Below, piece by piece: positions 19,968 to 29,323 of a stretch of 64,000 nucleotides of DNA. A program made the translations under genes and the position numbers. Position 1 is the stretch's first letter; every line of letters begins with the position of its first letter. Source of the DNA: an uncultured Monoglobus sp. (lineage in GTDB: Bacteria > Bacillota > Clostridia > Monoglobales > Monoglobaceae); assembly GCA_947625055.1 (NCBI GenBank), contig CANQMT010000011.1, positions 1 to 64,000 on the forward strand, written 5' to 3'. Below the pieces are notes generated by a model. It was given only the letters and a program-made list of their open reading frames with translations. It made no database searches and had not been told where the DNA came from.

Positions 19968-20969
19968 ATGAAAAGAACACTGATATTTATTAAAAGAACG
20001 CTGATATCCGCGCGAAGAACGCTTTATTTTATTTTATCGTTCATTATCGCCGCGGCCGCTTTTTCGGGCTGCGCCCCGCCGCCCGACCGGACGCGCGCGT
20101 CGGACACGCGGTTTTTGCTTGACACGGTCTGCACCGTGACCGTCGGCGGCGATGACGCGGAGGCCGTTGTTTCCGAAGTTTTTGACATAATTTCAAAAAT
20201 CGCCGCCGAGATCGACTATTACGATCCCGGCTCATCGGTCTCAAAATTCAACTCCGCGCCCGCCGGAGAGGCAGTGCCCATTGGAGAAAGCTGCGCCGAG
20301 ATCGTCGCGGCGGCGCTTGACGTTTCGGCGGCATCGGACGGCGCGTTTGACATAACTACAGCGCCCCTCAAGGATCTGTGGGATTTTAAGTCGGAAAACC
20401 CCGAGGTCCCCGCGCCCGAACAGCTCGGCGAGGCGCTCGCTCATGTGGGATATGAAAAACTCGCGTTTGACCCCGACGCGCGGACGCTTTCAAAGACAGA
20501 GGACGGTGTCAGGATCGACCTCGGCGGCTGCGGAAAGGGCTATTGCTGTCAGGCGGCAATTAATTATATAGAAGAAAACCGTCCCGACTGCTTCGCGATA
20601 ATCGACCTGGGCGGCAACGTCGGAGTGTACGGCGACAATCCGAGGACCGCGGACGGCTCCTTCACCGTCGGTATCCAAAACCCGGACGGCGAAGGCGGCG
20701 AATATTCGCAGACCGTCAGCATCATATCGGGGCAGAGCGCGGTCACGAGCGGCACTTATCAGCGGCATTTTGTGAAAGACGGCGTGAATTACCACCACAT
20801 TCTTGACCCCGCGACCGGAATGCCCGCCTCAAACGGATTTGAAAGCGCCACAATAGTCTGCGGCTCGGGAGTGACCGCGGACTGCCTTTCGACCGCCTGC
20901 ATGGTCCTGCCCGAGGACGAGGGGCGCGCCCTCGCCGAAAAATACGGCGCGGAGCTTATATACCGATAA
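19968..20969 (+). CDS. apbE: FAD:protein FMN transferase, lipoprotein
   Basis: ApbE-family flavin transferase that attaches FMN to Thr residues of extracytoplasmic electron carriers such as RnfG or NqrC. From the ATG at 19968 it is 333 aa, with an N-terminal helix and a lipobox FSGC. Family motifs are visible: LDTVCTV, PLKDLWDF, the conserved DLGGCGKGY, IDLGGNV and TSGTYQRHF, then HHILDPATGMP. There is no Shine-Dalgarno; the ATG sits at the predicted transcript start. Its signal segment is encoded by three imperfect tandem copies (KRTLIFIKRTLISARRTL). An amidohydrolase gene follows 23 nt later on the same strand. Confidence 0.9.
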   Translation: MKRTLIFIKRTLISARRTLYFILSFIIAAAAFSGCAPPPDRTRASDTRFLLDTVCTVTVGGDDAEAVVSEVFDIISKIAAEIDYYDPGSSVSKFNSAPAGEAVPIGESCAEIVAAALDVSAASDGAFDITTAPLKDLWDFKSENPEVPAPEQLGEALAHVGYEKLAFDPDARTLSKTEDGVRIDLGGCGKGYCCQAAINYIEENRPDCFAIIDLGGNVGVYGDNPRTADGSFTVGIQNPDGEGGEYSQTVSIISGQSAVTSGTYQRHFVKDGVNYHHILDPATGMPASNGFESATIVCGSGVTADCLSTACMVLPEDEGRALAEKYGAELIYR

Positions 20970-20992
20970 CGACCGATCAGGAGGAGAAAAAT

Positions 20993-22138
20993 ATGCTTAT
21001 AATCAACGCTGAGATCATGACCATGAGCGACAGGCTCGGCGTGATCAAAAACGGATATATCGAGATCAAAGACAAAAAAATCGCCTCAATAGGCGGTATG
21101 GCCGACGCGCCCGAAACCGACGGCGAGATCATTGACGCGGGCGGAAGGCTTGTGACGCCTGGCCTTGTGGACGCGCACTCGCATATTGGAATGTGGGAGG
21201 ACGGCCTGACGTTTGAGGGCGACGACGGCAACGAGGACACCGAGCCGATAACGCCGCACCTCAGAGCGATCGACGGCATAAACCCGATGGACGCCGCGTT
21301 TTCGGAGGCTCTCGGCGCGGGGATAACGACGGTCGTGACAGGCCCCGGCAGCGCAAACCCGATAGGCGGCCAGGCGGCCGCGCTCAAAACGAGCGGAAAG
21401 CGCGTTGACGACATGATAATCAAGGCCCCGGCCGGCATGAAGATCGCTCTGGGCGAAAATCCCAAGACCACATACAATGACAAAAGCCGCTCGCCGGTGA
21501 CAAGAATGGCAACCGCGTCGCTTATCCGCGAGGCGCTGCGCGAGGCGCTTGACTATAAAACCGCGCTCGAAAAATACGGGGCCGACCCCGAGAATGAGGA
21601 CAAGCCCGATTTTGACATAAAATCCGAGGCGCTGCTGCCGGTGCTGAGGCGCGAAATACCGCTTCACGCCCACGCGCACCGCGCGGACGATATTTTCACC
21701 GCCATACGCATCGCGAGGGAATTTGACCTTGACCTGGTCGCGGTCCACTGCACCGAGGGGCACCTCATCGCGGACGAGCTCGCGCGCGAGGGGTTCCCGG
21801 TCCTTTCGGGCCCGATCCTGACCGACCGCAGCAAGCCCGAGCTCAGGAACCAGACCGAGGCCTCGCCCGGGATCATGGAACGCGCCGGGATCGACGTTTC
21901 GATAATCACCGACCACCCGGAAACGCCAGAAAAGTTCCTTCCGCTCTGCGCCGCGGTCGCCGCGAAATACGGAATGAGCAGAGAGGGCGCGCTGCGGGCG
22001 ATAACCATTAATCCCGCCCGAGCCTGCGGCATCGACGGCCGCGTCGGCTCGCTCGAGCCCGGCAAGGACGGCGACGCCGTGATCTGGAACGGCGACCCTC
22101 TTTCGATCGACGGCTCGCCGTTTAAAGTTATTTGCTGA
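20993..22138 (+). CDS. Amidohydrolase-family metal-dependent hydrolase
   Basis: A 381-aa cytoplasmic enzyme of the amidohydrolase superfamily (imidazolonepropionase-like, COG1228 type). The N-terminal beta-sandwich contains LVTPGLVDAHSHIGMWE with the HxH metal motif, HAHAHR and VHCTEGH supply further histidines, and IITDHPETP the catalytic Asp. The C-terminal part has the usual NPARACGIDGRVGSLEPGKDGDAVIW closing strand (quoted in part). Substrate cannot be told; family members hydrolyse cyclic amides or isoaspartyl-type peptides. AGGAGG precedes the ATG and it follows apbE closely. A repeat element just after the stop separates it from the convergent RCC1 gene. Confidence 0.88.
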   Translation: MLIINAEIMTMSDRLGVIKNGYIEIKDKKIASIGGMADAPETDGEIIDAGGRLVTPGLVDAHSHIGMWEDGLTFEGDDGNEDTEPITPHLRAIDGINPMDAAFSEALGAGITTVVTGPGSANPIGGQAAALKTSGKRVDDMIIKAPAGMKIALGENPKTTYNDKSRSPVTRMATASLIREALREALDYKTALEKYGADPENEDKPDFDIKSEALLPVLRREIPLHAHAHRADDIFTAIRIAREFDLDLVAVHCTEGHLIADELAREGFPVLSGPILTDRSKPELRNQTEASPGIMERAGIDVSIITDHPETPEKFLPLCAAVAAKYGMSREGALRAITINPARACGIDGRVGSLEPGKDGDAVIWNGDPLSIDGSPFKVIC

Positions 22139-22178
22139 ACAAAGTCCAAAAAAGTGTTAATATTGCCGTAATAAATCT

Positions 22179-22264
22179 GCGAGCTAAAAATAGTTTTGAT
22201 TTGATCGCCGGACCCGGTTCCGTCATGCCACGCCCGGACGGCAAAGAAACTATTTTTAGCTCGC
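22179..22264 (+). repeat. Palindromic element copy 2 (orientation A)
   Basis: Perfect 15-bp terminal inverted repeats GCGAGCTAAAAATAG/CTATTTTTAGCTCGC around the shared core GGACCCGGTTCCGTCATGCC. It lies between convergent genes and could act as a bidirectional terminator. A small hairpin TTTTGCCGC-TT-GCGGCAAAA follows. Confidence 0.9.
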
Positions 22265-22292
22265 AGCTTTTGCCGCTTGCGGCAAAACAAGC

Positions 22293-23894
22293 CTACAGGC
22301 GGGACGCGACGACCTCGCGGCCCCCATATGTTATCTTAACGATATCCCCGTTTTCGCACAGGGCGTATACCGTCTTGTTGTCCGCCGAGCACACGGCCCG
22401 CACGTTTTCGAGAGACTCATATTTTTCGGCGTAGTAATGCTCGTATTGAGAGCGTCTGCGCCCCGAGATCAGCGGGCTGTCGCCCCACATATAGATCTTT
22501 CCTCCGCTTAACGCGGCGAACTGGTAGCCGCCGCAGGAAACCGCGGTCACTCCGAGCAAAATGTGCCCCTGAAGCTCCCGCTCCTCGATATTGTACTCGC
22601 AGTACGGCATTCTTCTCGGACGATCATATCTGTAATATCCGTCCTCGTCGGCGATGATAGGCATGTTCGCGTTATTGTCGTGATACATTATATCCTCGCC
22701 GTCACCGAGCGCGCCGATATAAACCGTGCCCCAGGCATAAACGCTGCCGTCGGCCCTGATCGCCGCCGCGCCCGAGGGGCCCGCGCTGACCGACTTGATG
22801 TTGGATATCTCGGTGATCCTGCCCGGTTCCGAGGAACTTCTGAGCGAGGATCTTCCTCTGCCCAACTGGCCCTCGCCGTTTTCGCCCCAGGTGCAGACCC
22901 GACCGTCCGAAGTCACCGCCGCGGCGAAGCCGCCGCCCGCGGCAATATCGACCGCGCCGCTCAGATTCACCTCAACGGGAACGGCGGAGTTTTCGGACGC
23001 GCCGTTGCCGAGCTGGCCCTTCTCGTTCCTGCCCCACGCGTAAATCTTTCCGTTTTCAGAGAGCGCGACGCCGAAATACGCGCCCGCTCCTATTTCTTTT
23101 ATGTTTTCAAGGCCCTCTATCTTTTGGGCCGTTCCGTCTGTTTTGTGATCCGCGCCTCCGAGCTCGCCGTAATCGTTCGAGGTTCCCCACGAATACACGC
23201 TGCCGCCGTCGGTCAGGGCATAGCCGCCGTTTTTGCCAAGGGCGATCTGCACCGTCCGCTCGGCGCCCGGGATCCTGCCGCCGCCGATCATGTAAACTCC
23301 GCCGTCGTCCTTAATGTACGCGGCTCGGTTTTCATAAACGGATATCCGCGCGCTGTCCGATATTTTTGACGGATCGAACGCGGGCGCGGCGCTCTGCGGA
23401 GCCTCGGTTCCCTGCGGCTCCGCGGCCTTGGCCGATGTTATCGTCACCGTGTATGTTTTCTCGTCCCACTTGACTTCACATTCAAACGCCTCCGACACCG
23501 CGCGCAGCGGTATCATGGTTGTGTCGGCGTAGCTGTCATACGGCAGCAGCTCGGGCGGGACCTCAAGCGCAACGGTTTTTTTACCGCCGCCGCTTTCCAC
23601 CGTCATGTCGGCGCGGCCTATGCCTAAAACAATTTCCGTGCCGTCCTTTCGCGCCGTAACGGAGCGGTCGCTATCGTTCCAGACCACCTCAGCGCCCATC
23701 GCCTCAAAGGTTTTGCGCATGGGCACAAGGGTCCTGCCGTTTTTTATGACCGGCTCATGAACTCCGGAATATATGATCTCGCGTCCGTCAAGCATAACTT
23801 TGACTCCGCTTTCATACACATCCGCGGCAAAGGCCGAGGCCGTCAGCACCGCAAAGATCAGGACCGCCGATATGGCCGCTTTTATTGTTTTCAT
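22293..23894 (-). CDS. Exported stalk-domain protein with RCC1 repeats
   Basis: Start chosen at MKTIKAAI (533 aa) because GAGGTGG precedes it and a signal peptide (residues 1-24) begins there. Residues about 30-165 form a copper-amine-oxidase-N-terminal-like stalk domain (LVPMRKTFEAMGAEVVWND, then TMIPLRAVSEAFECEVKWD). The rest is five to six RCC1-type beta-propeller blades (GGRIPGAERTV, GKIYAWGRNEKGQLGNG, GRVCTWGENGEGQLGRG). It is probably a surface or wall-associated binding protein. No enzyme motif is visible. The same stalk domain appears in the 25307 gene. Confidence 0.87.
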   Translation of the reverse strand: MKTIKAAISAVLIFAVLTASAFAADVYESGVKVMLDGREIIYSGVHEPVIKNGRTLVPMRKTFEAMGAEVVWNDSDRSVTARKDGTEIVLGIGRADMTVESGGGKKTVALEVPPELLPYDSYADTTMIPLRAVSEAFECEVKWDEKTYTVTITSAKAAEPQGTEAPQSAAPAFDPSKISDSARISVYENRAAYIKDDGGVYMIGGGRIPGAERTVQIALGKNGGYALTDGGSVYSWGTSNDYGELGGADHKTDGTAQKIEGLENIKEIGAGAYFGVALSENGKIYAWGRNEKGQLGNGASENSAVPVEVNLSGAVDIAAGGGFAAAVTSDGRVCTWGENGEGQLGRGRSSLRSSSEPGRITEISNIKSVSAGPSGAAAIRADGSVYAWGTVYIGALGDGEDIMYHDNNANMPIIADEDGYYRYDRPRRMPYCEYNIEERELQGHILLGVTAVSCGGYQFAALSGGKIYMWGDSPLISGRRRSQYEHYYAEKYESLENVRAVCSADNKTVYALCENGDIVKITYGGREVVASRL

Positions 23895-23973
23895 TTGTAC
23901 CACCTCGTATAAACATAGTTTTTCCATACGCTGCGGGGCGCGGAAGATCCGCGTCCCGATCAAAAATCTTTTA

Positions 23974-25146
23974 TTATTCCTCCGCATCGGGAGAGGCTTC
24001 CGCGCCGCTTATCTCCGATGAGTTCTGCTCGTTTTCCTGCTCGGCGAGGTAATCCTCCCACTCGTCGCGGTCCATTGGCAGGAACACGTTGTTGATAAGC
24101 TCTCTCGTTGCCGGGATGTCCTGCACATAGTACCAAACGCCATTCGTATACTCATAATCACCGGGAAGCTGATAAGCTTTGATATCGTCAAGATTGACGT
24201 TTGTCAGCGCGTTAAGGTTCTTCACCACATCGGTAATGGTCAGGTTCGTTCTGACGTTGTTCCGGAAAACATTTCCGATGTCATCCATCTTTGAAATGTA
24301 ATAAGGATTGAGTTTCTGTCTCACAAGCTCTTTGATAAAGCGCTGCTGCCAGTAAACCCTTCCCTCGTCGCCCATGACATACTCGCCGGGCGCTGTGCCG
24401 TCGTTGTTGTGGCGGAAACGCACGAAGTCGTGCGCATGCTTTCCGTCAAGGTGCTGCGGACCCGCCTCAAGATGAATATGGAGGCTCTGTACCGGATCGT
24501 CGTAATCCATGTCATACGGAACGTCAAAGTCAACGCCGTCAACCGCGTTGATCAGCTCCACAAAACCGTCAAAGTCGACCGTTATAAAATAATGGATCGG
24601 CAGACCCGTGATCTCCTTGACCTTGTTGATCAGCAGATCCTCGTGCCCCTCGGTGGTGCTGAGCTCCGAGCGGTACTCCCAGACAAGATTTCCGCTCTCG
24701 TCGGTGGGGAGCGGCAGCGGAGTCACGACCGGATTGATGTCGGAATCCATGTATGACGAATTTTCCTCCCCGGATCCATCCTCGCCGTCTGACGGCCTCG
24801 AAGTCGATGACGGAGCGAAGGCCATGGTCGCGTTGATCTTCTGAGTGCTTCCGTTGATCTTGACTCTGGTGTCGCGGGGAATGGACAGAATGCTCACGCG
24901 GTCGGAATAATCGTCAAGCGACACAAGCATGATCGTATCGCTCCGATAACCGCCCTCGTCAACGCCGATAAGCAGCACATTCATCATTCCGACATTGCTG
25001 TTCATCTCGTCAAGCGAAAGATAACTGATCGTGTTTCCGATAGGCAGACTGTTCAGCTTCTGAGCCGCCAGCACGCCGCCGTAGGTGGAAAACGCCATAG
25101 TCACTATTGATATGATAATCGCAATTACTTTAAATCTTTTCGTCAT
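23974..25146 (-). CDS. LytR-CpsA-Psr (LCP) family protein
   Basis: LCP enzymes transfer lipid-linked glycopolymers such as teichoic acids or capsule to peptidoglycan. The 390-aa protein has one N-terminal membrane helix (about residues 7-28) and the extracellular catalytic domain with GVDEGGYRSDTIMLVSLD, SIPRDTRV and FVRFRHNNDG, which supply the conserved Asp/Arg set. An unusual Ser/Pro/Glu-rich insert lies near residues 110-150. The C-terminus is acidic. It ends 80 nt before the RCC1 gene on the same strand. AAGGACTG is a moderate ribosome site. Confidence 0.92.
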   Translation of the reverse strand: MTKRFKVIAIIISIVTMAFSTYGGVLAAQKLNSLPIGNTISYLSLDEMNSNVGMMNVLLIGVDEGGYRSDTIMLVSLDDYSDRVSILSIPRDTRVKINGSTQKINATMAFAPSSTSRPSDGEDGSGEENSSYMDSDINPVVTPLPLPTDESGNLVWEYRSELSTTEGHEDLLINKVKEITGLPIHYFITVDFDGFVELINAVDGVDFDVPYDMDYDDPVQSLHIHLEAGPQHLDGKHAHDFVRFRHNNDGTAPGEYVMGDEGRVYWQQRFIKELVRQKLNPYYISKMDDIGNVFRNNVRTNLTITDVVKNLNALTNVNLDDIKAYQLPGDYEYTNGVWYYVQDIPATRELINNVFLPMDRDEWEDYLAEQENEQNSSEISGAEASPDAEE

Positions 25147-25306
25147 TTTCAGTCCTTACAGCCTTTCAATAATCCTGTATTACAATTCTATATTTACGGA
25201 TACGCATAAATACCCTGTAATATTCGACAAATTTATTTAATTATAACATACTGTTATTCAATGTCAACAAGTGCAATAAATATTTAACCGAATATTAAAA
25301 ATTTGT

Positions 25307-26017
25307 TTAATAATTAGTGATAACGACCATAAACACGCCGTTTCGGAACCCGGCAAGCACCGAGGAGCCGTCCTTTGCGTAGATGCGGTACGCGTCTGTC
25401 TCAAACACCGAATATCCCTCGTTTTGCATGACCTCGGAATATTTATCCGCCATATCGGGCGTCACGTTTAAGTAGCAGTAGACCGTGTTGTCATCAAGCA
25501 CCGGATCGGGGGTTATCCCGACTATCTGCCCGAAGTCGGGCACGCCGCCCGAACCTTCGTAAACGGGCGTAACAGACGCGGCGGAAGGGGGCGGAGCCGT
25601 AATAAACACGCTGCTGCTCTCATCGCTCCATGTAACGTCGCAGCCAAAAGCCTCGGACACAGCCCGCAGCGGCACGAACGTCGTGTCGTAGTCCAAAGAA
25701 GGCGGAACATCAAGCTTCACCGAGGAGCCGTTAACATACATGACCGGCGAGCCGATCGTCATAATTACCGCCGAACCTTCCCTCACGGCGGTAACGCTTC
25801 CGAGCGCCTCGTCCCAGATCACCTCGCAGCCGAGGCTCTCAAAAATCTTGCGCATGGGGACGAGGACCCTGTCGTTTTCCATATAGGGCGGCTTTTCAAA
25901 ATCAAGCGGGTTCCCGTCGATGTAGACCGATATGTTTTCCGCGGCAAACGCGGATGTAAGCGAGAGCGCCGCGCACAGCGCCAAAGCCGCGGCTGTTATT
26001 CTTCTGATAAACTTCAT
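25307..26017 (-). CDS. Exported stalk-domain (copper amine oxidase N-like) protein
   Basis: From the ATG at 26017 (TAAGGAGA upstream) the product is 236 aa: signal peptide (residues 1-24), then the stalk domain with VLVPMRKIFESLGCEVIWDE and FVPLRAVSEAFGCDVTWSDE (quoted in part), and a C-terminal segment of about 80 residues (VYCYLNVTPDMADKYSEVMQ) of unknown role. No copper-oxidase catalytic domain is present; these domains are mostly wall-surface modules in Firmicutes. It lies 33 nt downstream of nadE on the same strand and may be cotranscribed. Confidence 0.85.
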   Translation of the reverse strand: MKFIRRITAAALALCAALSLTSAFAAENISVYIDGNPLDFEKPPYMENDRVLVPMRKIFESLGCEVIWDEALGSVTAVREGSAVIMTIGSPVMYVNGSSVKLDVPPSLDYDTTFVPLRAVSEAFGCDVTWSDESSSVFITAPPPSAASVTPVYEGSGGVPDFGQIVGITPDPVLDDNTVYCYLNVTPDMADKYSEVMQNEGYSVFETDAYRIYAKDGSSVLAGFRNGVFMVVITNY

Positions 26018-26049
26018 AATTGTCTCCTTATACATCTTTATATATCTTT

Positions 26050-27930
26050 TTAAACGATGACCGCGCTGTCGCTCGGCATTCTCCAGTCGCCCCTCGGCGA
26101 CAGCGTGACCGAGCCGACCTTCGGCCCGTCGGGAACGCAGGAGCGCTTGAACTGGTTCTTGTAAAATCTGTCATAAAACGTGTCGAGCCACCCTGCTATC
26201 GTCTTTTCGTCATACTCGCCGCGAAACGCGAGTTTCGCCATGCGGTATATTTTGGATTTTTCAAAGCCGAATCTTAAAAAGTTATAAAGGAAGAAGTCGT
26301 GCAGCTCATACGGCCCCACAAGGTCCTCTGTCACCTGCGAGATCACTCCGTCCTTGGGCGGCAGAAGCTCGGGGCTGACCGGAGTGTCCAGAATGTCGAG
26401 CAGGGTCTTTTTCAGCTCCCCGCCGCTTATCTCCGCCACATAGCCCACCAGGTAGCGCACCAGGGTCTTGGGGACCGAGCAGTTCACGCCGTACATCGAC
26501 ATGTGGTCGCCGTTATACGTCGCCCAGCCGAGAGCCAGCTCGCTCAGGTCGCCCGTTCCGACGACTATGCCGCCGCTTTCGCCCGCGCAGTCCATAAGGA
26601 CTTGCGTCCTCTCTCTCGCCTGAGCGTTCTCGTAGGTGGTGTTGTGATCGTTTATATCGGCGCCTATATCCCTAAGGTGCACGGTCACAGCCTCGCTTAT
26701 CGGGATCTCGATCAGCTCTGCGCCGACGCTTTTAACAAGCCGCTTCGCGTTGCTGAGCGTCCTGTCGGTCGTGCCGAAGCATGGCATAGTGACAGCCTTT
26801 ATACCTTTGATATCAAGGCCCAGCATTTCAAACGCGCGGCATGACACCAACAGCGCCAGCGTGCTGTCAAGCCCGCCCGAAATTCCTATCGTCACCGACT
26901 TCGCGCCGATATGCTCAAGCCGCTTGCGCAGACCCTCGGCCTGCATGGTGAAAATGAGCTCGCAGCGCTCCCTGAGTTTATCCCTGTCATTCGGGACAAA
27001 GGGGCGGGGGTCAAAAGCGCGCTCGATCCGGGTATCCTCGATTTTTATGTCGAATTTTATCTTTTTGTATTCACTGTCGAACCCGTTTTTATAGGTGCTT
27101 ATCCTGCGCCTCTCAAGGGCCAGGCGGTTCACGTCGATATCCGCGCAGATCACGCCGTTCTTAAACAGCGCGGACTGCGCCAGTATAGTTCCGTTCTCGC
27201 AGATCATATTGTGGCCCGAGAACACCATGTCGGTAGTGGATTCCCCGTCGCCCGCGTCGGCGTAGACATAGGCGCAGACAGTCCTCGCGGACTGCGAGGT
27301 GACGAGCGTCCTTCGATACTCCGCCTTGCCGATGACCTCGTCACTCGCCGACAAGTTCAGCACGACAGAGGCCCCGTTCGCCGTGTGCCCGCTCGACGGA
27401 GGATCGGGCACCCACAGATCCTCGCATATTTCAACGCCCAAAACAAGCTCCGGCATACGCTCAGCCTCAAACAGCAGCTTGGGGCCAATCGGATATTCGC
27501 GCCCGTGCAGCGTGACCGTCGTGTTTTTATCAAGCGCCGCGAAGTGGCGCGCCTCGTAAAACTCGGAATAGTTGGGGATGTGGGTCTTGGTGACAAAGCC
27601 CAGGACCTCGCCGCTCTTTATTACGGCGGCGCAGTTATAAAGGCTGCCTCCGAGCGGGACCGGGGCCCCGACGGCGATAAGGATATCAAGATCGCCCGTC
27701 CGCCGCGCTATCTCAAACACCGCGTCAGCCGCGTTTTTGATCAGCCTGTCCTGCAGGAACAGATCTCCGCAGGTGTACGCCGTGACGCAAAGCTCGGGCA
27801 GGGTGATAATTTTAGCTCCCCGCTCCGCCGCCTCTTTGACGAGCCTTATTATTTCCTCCGCGTTGTGCCTCGTGTCGCCGACCTTGATCCTCGGCGTTGC
27901 CGCGGCGCACTTTATAAATCCGTCCCTCAT
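26050..27930 (-). CDS. nadE: Glutamine-dependent NAD+ synthetase
   Basis: Converts nicotinic acid adenine dinucleotide to NAD+ using glutamine. At 626 aa it is the two-domain form: an N-terminal nitrilase-fold glutaminase with the Glu (LPELCVTAYTC) and nucleophile Cys (LGVEICEDLWVP), and a C-terminal ATP-pyrophosphatase-type synthetase with the P-loop GISGGLDSTLALLVS and GTGDLSELALGWATYNGDH. The start follows a GAGGGAG site. It begins two nt after the mtaB stop and is likely translationally coupled to it. Confidence 0.96.
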   Translation of the reverse strand: MRDGFIKCAAATPRIKVGDTRHNAEEIIRLVKEAAERGAKIITLPELCVTAYTCGDLFLQDRLIKNAADAVFEIARRTGDLDILIAVGAPVPLGGSLYNCAAVIKSGEVLGFVTKTHIPNYSEFYEARHFAALDKNTTVTLHGREYPIGPKLLFEAERMPELVLGVEICEDLWVPDPPSSGHTANGASVVLNLSASDEVIGKAEYRRTLVTSQSARTVCAYVYADAGDGESTTDMVFSGHNMICENGTILAQSALFKNGVICADIDVNRLALERRRISTYKNGFDSEYKKIKFDIKIEDTRIERAFDPRPFVPNDRDKLRERCELIFTMQAEGLRKRLEHIGAKSVTIGISGGLDSTLALLVSCRAFEMLGLDIKGIKAVTMPCFGTTDRTLSNAKRLVKSVGAELIEIPISEAVTVHLRDIGADINDHNTTYENAQARERTQVLMDCAGESGGIVVGTGDLSELALGWATYNGDHMSMYGVNCSVPKTLVRYLVGYVAEISGGELKKTLLDILDTPVSPELLPPKDGVISQVTEDLVGPYELHDFFLYNFLRFGFEKSKIYRMAKLAFRGEYDEKTIAGWLDTFYDRFYKNQFKRSCVPDGPKVGSVTLSPRGDWRMPSDSAVIV

Positions 27931-27931
27931 T

Positions 27932-29233
27932 TTATGATCTCCCTCCGATATTTATTATTTCGCTTTCGCCCGAGGCCGAAAAAACGATCTCCGCCGTCTT
28001 TCCCTCAAGGCCCGCCGCGGCCTTAACGTAAGCGTCCATATAATTCGGCGTTGTGCCGTGATATACGCCGTTTTGCCGCTTTTCAAGCAGGATCGGCAGA
28101 ACGGCTCCGTCATATTTTTTATAAAAATCCGCTCTCATGCGCTCCGCAAGCGCGATCATGCGGCGGCTGCGCTCCTCCTTGATCCGCTCGCCGACATGGT
28201 TCGGCAGGCGTTCGGCCTCGGTGCCCTTCCGCACCGAGTATTTGAACACATGCATCCGCATAAAGCCGACCTTTTCGCAGAATCCGTATGACTCCTCAAA
28301 CTCCCCGTCGGTCTCGCCGGGGAACCCGACCATCAGATCCGTTGTGATCGAGACGTCGGGGATCCTGTCTCTCAGCATGCCGACCGCCCGATAATACTCG
28401 TCCGGAGTGTAACGGCGCTTCATGCGCCTCAAGGTCCCGCCGCAGCCGCTCTGGAGCGACATATGAAAATGCGGGCACAGGTTTTTGAGCTTCGAGGCGC
28501 GGTCAACAAATTCATCCGTTATGATCGGCGGCTCGATCGAACCCAGCCTGACGCGCTCAATACCGTTGATATTATCCAAAGCCTCAATAACGTCGATCAT
28601 CGACATACCGCTTTTTAGATCCTTCCCGTAAGAGCCGATGTGTATACCCGTAAGCACGACCTCGCGATAGCCCGCCCCGGCCAGCGTCTCCGCCTCGGCT
28701 GTTATGTTCCCAAGCGGCCTCGAGCGCACAGGGCCGCGGGCGTACGGGATCACGCAGTAGGCGCAGAAGTTTGAGCAGCCGTCCTCGATCTTAAGGTTGG
28801 CGCGGACGCGGCTCTGCGCTACAGCGGCGGGCAGTTCTTCATATTCCCGAGCCTTCATTATATCGTCCACAAGATCCGAGCGGGCGCCCGCGAGCGCCGC
28901 CTCGGCCAATTCTACGATGCGGCTCCTGCCATCGTTTCCTATTATAATATCCGCGCCGATCCCGCGCACAGCCTCGGGCTCGGTCTGAGCGAAGCATCCG
29001 GTCACGGCGATCACCGCACCGGGATTCTGCCGCTTTGCGCGTCTTATCGCCTGTCTCGACTTGCCCGCTCCCGTTCCGGTGACGGTGCAGGTGTTGATGA
29101 CGCAGACATCGGCGGGGCCTCCGCCGCTTACGACCTCATGCCCGCTCCGTCTGAACAGCTCCGCCATTGCCTCGCTTTCATATATATTGGTTTTGCAGCC
29201 CAAAGTTATAAATTTTACGGTAATTTCAGTCAC
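27932..29233 (-). CDS. mtaB: tRNA t6A37 methylthiotransferase MtaB
   Basis: Radical SAM enzyme adding a methylthio group to t6A37 in tRNAs decoding ANN codons. The N-terminal UPF0004 domain (FITLGCKTNIYES, INTCTVT, TGCFAQ) supplies three cluster cysteines, the radical SAM motif is CSNFCAYCVIPYARGP, and a TRAM-like C-terminal domain follows. The start is uncertain: the GTG at 29233 gives the family N-terminus but its GAGGG is very close, and an ATG at 29269 has a poor site. Size is about 433 aa. The next upstream gene, the Ppx/GppA gene, is 30 nt away from the track start. Confidence 0.92.
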   Translation of the reverse strand: MTEITVKFITLGCKTNIYESEAMAELFRRSGHEVVSGGGPADVCVINTCTVTGTGAGKSRQAIRRAKRQNPGAVIAVTGCFAQTEPEAVRGIGADIIIGNDGRSRIVELAEAALAGARSDLVDDIMKAREYEELPAAVAQSRVRANLKIEDGCSNFCAYCVIPYARGPVRSRPLGNITAEAETLAGAGYREVVLTGIHIGSYGKDLKSGMSMIDVIEALDNINGIERVRLGSIEPPIITDEFVDRASKLKNLCPHFHMSLQSGCGGTLRRMKRRYTPDEYYRAVGMLRDRIPDVSITTDLMVGFPGETDGEFEESYGFCEKVGFMRMHVFKYSVRKGTEAERLPNHVGERIKEERSRRMIALAERMRADFYKKYDGAVLPILLEKRQNGVYHGTTPNYMDAYVKAAAGLEGKTAEIVFSASGESEIINIGGRS

Positions 29234-29323
29234 ACCCTCGATTTTTTGATTTTTATACCGGCTTATCATATCCGCCAACGCCGGCCGCGGCACACGCGCC
29301 GCGATATACTCAAGCCTCGGCGG

